64,000 bases of DNA from NCBI GenBank assembly GCA_963575745.1, contig CAUYUJ010017815.1, positions 800,765 through 864,764 on the forward strand, read 5' to 3'. Positions 54,972 to 62,015 of the stretch are shown here, piece by piece. Under the pieces are notes generated by a model. It was not told the DNA's origin, searched no databases, and was given only the letters and a program-made list of their open reading frames with translations. Source of the DNA: Prorocentrum cordatum (Eukaryota; Sar; Dinophyceae; Prorocentrales; Prorocentraceae). Position numbers and translations under genes: made by a program. Numbering within the stretch: the stretch's first letter is position 1; each line of letters opens with the position of its first letter.

Positions 54972-56186
54972 GTGGCAGACGAGCGTCAGTCCTTCCGTGC
55001 AGCCCGGGAAGTTGCGCTCGGCTCCGGTCTCTTGAAGAATGTTTCTGATGCAATTCCTGGTGTCGACGAGGGCGCGGAGGAGCCATATGTGGCTGCTGTC
55101 CCCATCGTATAGCAAGCAGAGGGGATGCGTCTGGTAACTGCAAGGGGCTATTGCCTCAGGGGGGTTGGCAGGAGCCTTGGACTGGGTCCAGGGAGGGACG
55201 TGCCCGTCTGGTCTGTAAGTCCATCGCCTTTCCCAGGGACTGGGGAGCCGAGGGTGCGTAACTGGGTTCTCCGCGGGAGGGCAATCGCTGAACCACAATC
55301 GGTCCCTCGGGCTGGCGACTGTGGCCGCAGAGTCCACGCGACCCGCCCAGTCTGGGGGAAGTTCCCCCAGTGCAGTGCACATTGCCTGCTTGTGTGCCTG
55401 TAGGATGGTGGCTGGACCTTCGCAGCATATTATGACGTGGACGTCCGGGCGGAGTCTGCGGGCGGCGTTCCACAGGAGAGGCACGGCGAAGAACTGCGCT
55501 GTCCGGGAACCCGCGAGTCCATCTAGCCCTCCGTACTGGCTGGCTGCAGAGAGGCTGGCACATGGGAGCCCCGCTGTGATGACGAGTAAGCTTCCAGGGT
55601 CCAGGGTTCTGAGGTGGTCGGTCCAGGGACGCCTACCGTCGTCCTCCCTCAGGAGGTCCCACACGTTAGCTCCCAACCTGATGTGCGGGGGTCCTCTATC
55701 AAAGCGCGTGGCAGCGTCCCTGTCCCAACGCCTCTCCACCAGAGCAGTAGCTTCGTCGCTGAACTCGACGAACGCGGAAGATCTGAACCGAGAAGTCGCG
55801 GTAACTTTGGTTAGGAGGTCGCCTACCGCAAGTCTCGCCAGGCCCCATTCATCGAAGAGTGATACAAGGTGAAGACTAGCTCCCGCAGTGGTGCTCGGGC
55901 CAGGTCGAGGGTTGACTATGCGTGCCCTCGTCTGCTGGGTGAAGTCGTAAGTCCAGTCCTCCCCATGTCTGGGGTCACTGATGGGGTGGAGTCTGAGGTG
56001 TCCCGCGATGTCCCAAGTGCCGTCGGGGGAAACGCTGGAAACGAGGCCATCCTGCTGGAGGGTCCTTAGTGTGTTGATGATCTGTGCGTTGTCCAGGCCC
56101 GCGGCCTGGTACGCCGCAAGCGTCGTGTCAGCAGGTGTGACTGGGGAGAGGCCAGTTCGCCCGTCCCTATGTCGCTCCCAAACCTG
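54971..56186 (-). pseudogene. Winged-helix-like segment plus C5 cytosine methyltransferase
   Basis: Open from just after the TAG at 56,189-56,187. The first part, QIINTLRTLQQDGLVSSVSP followed by DGTWDIAGHLRL, resembles a winged helix. The methyltransferase follows from about 55,900. Motif I is HLVSLFDEWGLARLAVGDLL, motif II is SSAFVEFSDEATALVERRW, motif III is HIRLGANVWDLL, and motif IV is VITAGLPCASLSAASQYGG with the catalytic Cys in Pro-Cys. Then come VHVIICCEGPATI in the ENV-motif VI position and SPRDRLWFSDCP as motif VIII (RxR). The motif I 'SLFDxxGxAR' style is closest to DNMT3-like enzymes. The C-terminal part (motifs IX/X) is interrupted by the CT repeat, where the frame is lost. Expected role: CpG or other cytosine methylation of element or host DNA. 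Presence of the catalytic Cys suggests the ancestor was active. Confidence 0.72.
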
Positions 56187-58260
56187 CTAGAGCACGTCGG
56201 CAGGCTGGGGGGCGGCCGTGGGCTCTTCTGGTAGGAAGACGGTGGGTCGGGGCCGCGGCCTGCGGATCCGTGCGCCCTCCGCGCTCGCCGGTCTGGAAGC
56301 TCGCCTTGTGGTACCTCTTCCTGCGGCCCCAGTGGGAGGGCCCTCCCCTGGGCGGGAGCGTTCCCAAAGGTCGACCAGAGTTCTTGGGTGGGGAGATCTG
56401 CTGTCTGGTCGGGTGGACCTTTCCCTGTCTGTGTTGCCCGTAGCCCTGCGTCGTGTCACACCGCGTAGTGCGGTCCTGCGCGCGCCGTCATTTCTGCCTC
56501 TGGGTGGCCGGTGGGTCTGACTCCCACGGGTCCTGTCAGCGGCGGTAGGCTGGGGCTGGGTGCTGGGCGCTACCGATCGCGGTCCAGTTGAACCTCGATG
56601 ACGGGCACGTCTGGATTGCCCGCCGTCGGCTGCGCTCACTGCAATGCTGGCCGGGGCACGTGCCGGTCTGGGAGTGCCAGCGCGTCGGGCGGTGCTACCG
56701 GTACTGCGAAGGTTCCTTGGCGAGGCCTGCACCGTCTCGCTCAGGACCTGGCCCCTATCATCCGAGAAAGGGGGGCCCGCACCCGCGCGCAGGATGGCGC
56801 AGAGCATGGCTGGCGCCAGGCTCTGAAAGGGGGCGTCTGGTGTCGACACACTGTCCGAGCGCGAGGCCGGACCACTTGCGAGCTGCCTCAACTGAGCGCA
56901 GGCCGCGTCTGCAGTCAGAGCTGCTTGGCGTGAGTTTATCCTCCTGCCGGCGGGGTTGCGCGTAGGAGGGTGGGTAGTCCAGTAAGCGCCGAAGGCGTCT
57001 GGGATTCGCGTAGCGAGTCCTAGCTCTTGGTGAAGGTTTCTGACAGTTTTGTCCAGCTGGGGTATTGCTGCGGCCCATGCGATCACACTGAGCACTCGGT
57101 TCCAATCGGCTTCGGAGGGGGGGGGTGCCTGTGCCGTCTGAGGCGTGTGTCCGCGCCAGTCTGAGCGTGCGCGCCATGGCTTCAAATTCCCGTCTCCAGT
57201 CCGCGCCCATGCATGGGGGGAGCTCAGGCCCAGCTCGCAGTGTGTCTCCTCGCCCCAGGGGGTCGTTGCAAGTGCTGGGCGCCGTGCCCGGCGGCGGTCT
57301 CCTGCTCTGGACTGTCGCCGGATCCGTCGGGACCCGTGGAGGTGCGTCTTCGTTGCGCGCCGCGCCCCCCGCGTCTGGGGCGCTGGCAGCCGGGGCCGCA
57401 CCCCGAACCTCCTCTGTACTGTCGAGCGTCGCGGCTCCGCACCCTCTGGTCGATCGCAGCTCAGCGTTGGTGTTTGTTTCGTCCTGAGAGCCTGAGAGAT
57501 CCGTGGGCTCCCAAGGGTATTCACGCCGATGTGTCTCTCGGGAGGTGCCGCGGGGTCAGGACTATCTCGTCTCACAGCTTCAGCACCGCTGCAGGCTGCG
57601 GAGGAGACTTCGCCTGCGCCCGGGCTCGGCGTGGCAGCGCAGACCGGGGCGTGTGAACGTGCTGGTCCCTCTCTGGGTGTCGCGGGGATCGCAGAGGTCG
57701 TCCGGGGTGGGAGTTGGGCGGTACTGCCGGCCCGGGTAGCGGCCTCGTCCGATACCCCTTCGCCGACCGGTCTGGCCACGGAGGGTGGTGCCGTACTTTG
57801 CTCTTGTGGTGCCGTCTGCCGTCGAGGTTGTGCTCCCAGTGTGGTGAGCGTCGGATTGTCGTTGGCCTCTCTGCTGGGGTTGGCGCAAGTCTGTGGTGTC
57901 ACCGACGTGGGGAGCCCGGGGCTTGCATGTGCGGCTGGCGGTCTCGGGCCTGCCGCCGTCGGTGGTCTGGCGTCACTTGCCTGCATACCTGCCACGTCCG
58001 CCTCATTGTTCGCCCGACTGCGGCTTCTGCGCTGGCTCGTACCTGGGTTGTCCGTGGGTCTGTCCCCCGCTCCGGCGGTTCTGGGGGTCTGCGAGGTGCC
58101 TCTCCTTCCCCGGGTGACTCTCCCGGGGTCATGGCGCTGTCGCTCCTCCGAGTGTAGGTTGGACAGCCTGTTGATCAGGGCGTCCAGGGCATTCGAGACA
58201 CCTTCCGGGACTGGGAGCGCCGTGGTGGCATATCTACGTCTGCACCTCTGGATCCGGGGA
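56187..58260 (-). pseudogene. Giant element Pro/Arg-rich ORF, ends at TAG
   Basis: Continues after a frame change within an overlap with the upstream ORF (about 58,175-58,260; the frame reads TTALPVPEGVSNALDALINR and on). Mostly low-complexity Pro, Arg, Ala, Thr and Ser, probably disordered. One segment near 57,120-56,870 looks folded and helical: DWNRVLSVIAWAAAIPQLDK, then QELGLATRIPDAFGAYWTTH and LTADAACAQLRQLASG. It ends ..PADVL at the TAG (56,189-56,187), after which the same frame continues into the winged-helix and methyltransferase. It may be the analogue of a retroelement ORF1/linker; no nucleic-acid-binding motif is seen. The nominal start at 57,995 is not an ATG. Confidence 0.45.
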
Positions 58261-60330
58261 CCTCGAGCCAGGGCTGGTGGGCTGAGTAGGTGCCGTCCGG
58301 CTCAGGCGCGAGCCATTGGATGAAAGGGAGCTGTCTCGTGATTTCTTCTCGGATCCCGAGCTCTCGCATGAGTTGCCAAACGTGGTCTCGGTCCAGGCTC
58401 CCCGGGCTTGCTAGTTGCAGGATCCAGATGGCGGCGAACATGTCCCAGTTGTATCTCTGGATGGGCCGACCCTCGAGTTGTCTGCGGATTTCGAAGGCAT
58501 TCCGGCGTTGGACGCCGCGCGCCATGTCGTGCACTGCTTGCTCCGGGACCACGGCAGCGTATCTACCCAGCATCCCCCGCGCGATGCGCACCGCGTCTTC
58601 ATCGGCTCTTACCAGTTCGGCTGGGGGCGGTCTGCACGCACGCACTAGTACCTCAGCGAGCTCTGGAAAGCGAGTGGGTCTGGCGGGTCCAGGGAGTGGG
58701 TTGAGTGAAGCCGAGGTACGTCTAGGAAGTGGCTGCTGGGAGGGGGCGTGGACCCTCAGCCCCACTGATGCGGGAGTTGGTGTGGCTGCGGGAGCAGAGT
58801 CCAGGCGTGCAACGTGGATGGGGCCCGCGGCAAGCTGTAGTTTGAGTCTCGCTTGTGGTCTGCCAGCACCCCTCGTGGCTGCCCTAATGTCCGCGTCCGC
58901 AGGGAGGAGCACCGTCACCCAGGTGGGGGCCGAAGTGAAAAGGAAACCTGTCTCTCCGCTGGTGGTGACCTCGACGGCCCCTCCAGCCGCTATTGCGGCG
59001 AGTAAGTATTCTCCGGGCTGTAGGACAGTCTCGTAGTCCCGTAGGCCGCTTCCCTGCGACATGCTAGGTACGGTATTGGGCGCGCTCCTGCTCATCGCCC
59101 TGGCGTTATCTCGGAGCCAGTCGCCCGTGATGATAGGTGGGGCAGCTCTGGTGTTGGCTGGTTGTGAGGCACCGTCCGGGCCCTCCGGGAGTGGCCAGAG
59201 TCGAGTTAGTAGCTGGGCGTTCGCTAAGCCGACCGATGCACAGAAGAGCCGTAGCGTACTGTGTCCAGGGAGCCAAGCGTCAGGGCGCATGCTGCGTGGG
59301 CGAATTTCTCCCAGCTGCGTCCCGTGCCTGTCGAGAGTGGTGATCTCGAGGACTTGGGGCTGAATGGCGCGTCTGGGGGCCTGTCTTACAGCGGTGCTGG
59401 CCAGCGCGTCCACATGCTCTTGCAGTGCCCTGGATGTCGCAGCCGCTCTGTGCATGGGGTCCCTGCTAGGTGTGGCGGGGAAAATCCTGACCGTCTGCGC
59501 TCCGATCACAATACAACTGGTGCCCACGAAGGCTGCTGCCATGGCATCGGCCGCAGCTAAGCGTATGCGAACTTGCGTCATGTATCTGTAGTCAGAGACG
59601 TCTGGGAACCAGGCGTATACGGTGGAAACCTGTTCGACTGTGCCAGGACCAGTCGTGGCCTCTACGGCTTGCAGGACGTCCTCTGGCCGTGTTTGTCCCA
59701 TGTCAGCGAGATTCCATCTTAGGTGGAAGCCGTCCTCGGGGTCAGAGAGGCGCACAAAGGAGGGTCCTCCATCCCACGGTCCTTCCAGGAGGACGCGGCG
59801 GGGTCCTAGTGCCATGGAGGAGGAGGCGTCCCCAAAGACCCACGGGAGCTCGTCTCGGAGGTGCCTCAAGACGGGGGCGGCAATCCGTTCTGGAGTGGCG
59901 ATCAGGAGAAGCCCCGCCCCGCAAATTCCGACTCTGTGTCCCATAGCTCCAGCTGTTGTGGAAGCTACGGAGTGGGCTATGCAGATCGCTCTGGGGGGAA
60001 CTGGGATGTGTACAGAGTCACTTGTCTCGTGTGTTCTCCAGACGCATGCCGTCTGGTAGGCCAGCATGGTGGTTTGAGCTGCCGCCTGCAGATTATCCAG
60101 GGGGGCACGTATGCCGTCCTCACAGCTCGTTGGTCTCGATGCTCTACAGCGGAGGACGTGGTGGAAGAGCATCTCGAGTCCCTGGCATATCAGGAGCTCG
60201 TCCCGGGGGAGCTGCACTCTCGTGGTGACCCAGTCGGCTGCGATCATCCCGTTGTGAGATCGCCCTAGTTCATCCCTCCACCTCATGATCTGCGCAACGA
60301 CGCCGTCATTGCCGCTCTCAGGGGTAGGAT
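58175..60330 (-). CDS. Giant element large protein of unknown function
   Basis: Open frame of about 715 codons; the first ATG (60,286) overlaps the stop of the RING ORF as ATGA, but coding sense in this frame already begins near 60,330 (PTPESGNDGVVAQIMRWRDE). Folded-looking blocks: AGLLLIATPERIAAPVLRHL, PSFVRLSDPEDGFHLRWNLA, EQVSTVYAWFPDVSDYRYMT, ETVLQPGEYLLAAIAAGGAV, and an N-terminal-to-central cysteine-poor composition. A C-terminal region (VHDMARGVQRRNAFEIRRQL and DHVWQLMRELGIREEITRQL) is helical. I do not recognise a family. It lacks zinc fingers and enzymatic motifs visible to me. Position between RING and DNMT suggests it is a structural or accessory product of the element, for instance a capsid or RNA-binding protein, but that is speculation. 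Confidence 0.5.
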
Positions 60331-61638
60331 GTGTAGCGCATCAGAGGTGTCCCCATTCCTTCCACCCCAGTGCACAACTATTGACGGGGGTAGGATCGTG
60401 CGCAGTGTCCTGCCCTCTAGGTCGAACTGCGCGGCGAAGAGTTGCTGCATTGGTGGGCTGGGCTTGCCTGTTCGGTAGGGGAGTCCAATCGGCACGAGAT
60501 GGGTAATCTTGCTGGCGGCTCGGTATCCCCACTGCGCGTTTGCCAGGGCTGCGAGCTCGACCGGATCCGGTCCTCCGGGTGACGGCACTCCCTCAGTGGC
60601 CAGGGCGACGAGGCAGCATGGGCTGCCCGCGGCGGTAGCTGCCGTCAAGGCGGCGTCCATGTGCTGAGCTAGGGCATCTACCACGAAGATTGTTGGGGCG
60701 GCGCTCCCCTGAGGCTGGTTCCTGCGCTCCGAGACTACCGCCTTGATCTGCTCCCAGGCGTCTGGGCCTGCGAGGGCAAAGGTGACTCCAGTCTCGTCCG
60801 CTACACGTTCGCCGAGGTAGGTGCTTCTGGAGATTACCAGATCGGCTGCAATGTCTCGGACGGCCGTTGTGAGCAGCCCTACCGGGAACCGGCCAGGTCC
60901 CCTCCTCATGGGTTCATCCTCTGGGGGGTTCCGTCCCAGTAGCAGTGCCCATCTTCCGAAGGTGATTCGCGGGGCTTGCCGTATCCTATCTGTCCTGTTG
61001 GTGGGACCAGGGGGTCGCTGCGGAGGCGAGGTCCCAGGTCCCTGCGTGCTGTTGCAGGTGTCGTCGGCGCCCCTGCCGCTTCCACCGTTCCCGCCGTCTG
61101 GTGGGGCCCCGTCCACTTCCATCGGGGCATGATGTGCCTCCTGCGCGGTTCTCCTTTTCGTAACGTGCGCGTGGATCCTGCGCATGTCTGAAAGTGTGAC
61201 GTATGTGTGGGGACGTCGGATGGAGAGCGTTTGTGCTCTGAGGCAGTCCATATCTGGGGCCAGGTGCCTGAAGGCATCGGCTAGCTCTTGCAGGCTCAGG
61301 AATGGCTGCAGTGGGAGAAGGGTCCCGTCGCGGAGCTGTAGGAGGTCTGGTGGTACCGCAATGTCCGCGGCGTCGGCATCTCGTGGTCGGTCTGGAATTC
61401 TTACGGAGACGCTACCCCTATCTACGGAGCGGCATATGGGACAGTTCACAGGGAAACATCTTCCGTGGGACAGGGCCTGCGCTGGCTGGCTAATCCTCCA
61501 CTGTCTCAGGCATTCGGCGTGATACAGGTGGCCGCATGGTACCAGGGCTTCCGCGAAACCTAGGGTGTCCTCGCTGCAGATCATGCATCGAGGGGTTCCT
61601 ACCTCCCGGTCCCAGGGGGGAACTTCCACGGCGTCCAT
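60283..61638 (-). CDS. RING-H2 protein at the 5' end of the giant element
   Basis: 451 codons from ATG at 61,638 to TGA at 60,283. Residues 18-70 form a RING-H2 finger: C18, C21, C35, H37, H40, C43, C66 and C69 (CMICSEDTLGF, then VPCGHLYHAECLRQW and NCPICR), a C3H2C3 pattern. RING-H2 fingers recruit E2 enzymes in ubiquitin ligases. A disordered Gly/Pro/Asp-rich middle (about 175-230) is followed by a domain of about 200 residues containing WEQIKAVVSERRNQPQGSAA, TIFVVDALAQHMDAALTAAT and CCLVALATEGVPSPGGPDPV, an alpha/beta-like layout I cannot name. The last about 15 residues are read in a frame likely displaced near 60,330, as the next ORF's frame looks coding from there. A ubiquitin ligase in a retroelement array is unusual. 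Confidence 0.75.
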   Translation of the reverse strand: MDAVEVPPWDREVGTPRCMICSEDTLGFAEALVPCGHLYHAECLRQWRISQPAQALSHGRCFPVNCPICRSVDRGSVSVRIPDRPRDADAADIAVPPDLLQLRDGTLLPLQPFLSLQELADAFRHLAPDMDCLRAQTLSIRRPHTYVTLSDMRRIHAHVTKRRTAQEAHHAPMEVDGAPPDGGNGGSGRGADDTCNSTQGPGTSPPQRPPGPTNRTDRIRQAPRITFGRWALLLGRNPPEDEPMRRGPGRFPVGLLTTAVRDIAADLVISRSTYLGERVADETGVTFALAGPDAWEQIKAVVSERRNQPQGSAAPTIFVVDALAQHMDAALTAATAAGSPCCLVALATEGVPSPGGPDPVELAALANAQWGYRAASKITHLVPIGLPYRTGKPSPPMQQLFAAQFDLEGRTLRTILPPSIVVHWGGRNGDTSDALHILPLRAAMTASLRRS

Positions 61639-61733
61639 GTTTTCCGGAGGGAGCCTGACACTGTCCCGGGAGGGTGGCTGAGTTGGGATAAGCCGTCCCC
61701 CAGGCTCTCGATGAGGGCTCTGGCGGACTCGGG
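61639..61733. other. Possible 5' UTR of the giant element
   Basis: About 95 bp between the RING ORF start and the first satellite. No motif recognised. The element's true 5' boundary is not defined. Confidence 0.3.
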
Positions 61734-61960
61734 CGCCCGAGTTATCCGGGGTAACTCGGGCCTGGGGTAACTCGGGTTTGGGTTCCCGAAAAAGGAACCC
61801 GAGTTAGCCCTGACCCGAGATACCCCTGATGATTTGGGGCTCCGGACGCCCGAATTATCCGGGGTAACTCGGGCCCGGGGTAACTCGGGTTCAGAATCCC
61901 GAAAAACGAACCCGAGTTAGCCCTGACCCGAGTTACCCCTGATGATTCGGGGCTCTGACG
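61734..61960. repeat. ~113 bp tandem repeat with palindromic AACTCGGG / CCCGAGTT
   Basis: Two copies, starting GGCGCCCGAGTTATCCGGGG (about 61,732) and GACGCCCGAATTATCCGGGG (about 61,846). Each contains GGGGTAACTCGGG twice in one orientation and AACCCGAGTTAGCCCTGACC in the other, ending CCCCTGATGATT(T/C)GGGGCTC. It can therefore fold into strong hairpins. Not coding. Confidence 0.85.
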
Positions 61961-62015
61961 GACATGCTGGCGTCGAGGTGTGTCAGGCTGGCTCCTTCAC
62001 TGAGGTGGGATAGTA
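61961..62015. other. Junction between two satellite types
   Basis: Short unique stretch; nothing recognised. Confidence 0.3.

Larger units (their letters stand above)
33717..61638 (-). mobile_element. Giant LINE-like retroelement with RING, DNMT and helicase
   Basis: An apparently contiguous minus-strand coding array, about 19.5 kb once the copia element (35,210-43,600 plus one target-site copy) is removed. Order 5' to 3': RING-H2, unknown ORF, Pro/Arg-rich segment, winged-helix/C5-MTase, APE endonuclease, RT, finger, RNase H, linker, SF1 helicase, CxxC-rich segment, basic tail. Successive frames abut or overlap by tens of bases with almost no non-coding sequence, arguing that they were one transcription unit or one polyprotein. 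Seven frame changes (near 60,330, 58,230, 54,940, 54,480, 49,100, 48,340 and 45,255) and several TAG/TAA codons interrupt it. LINE cores with APE-EN, RT and RNase H are well known; a UPF1-like helicase and RING in the same array is not something I recognise. Alternative: several adjacent elements or host genes juxtaposed. Confidence 0.6.
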
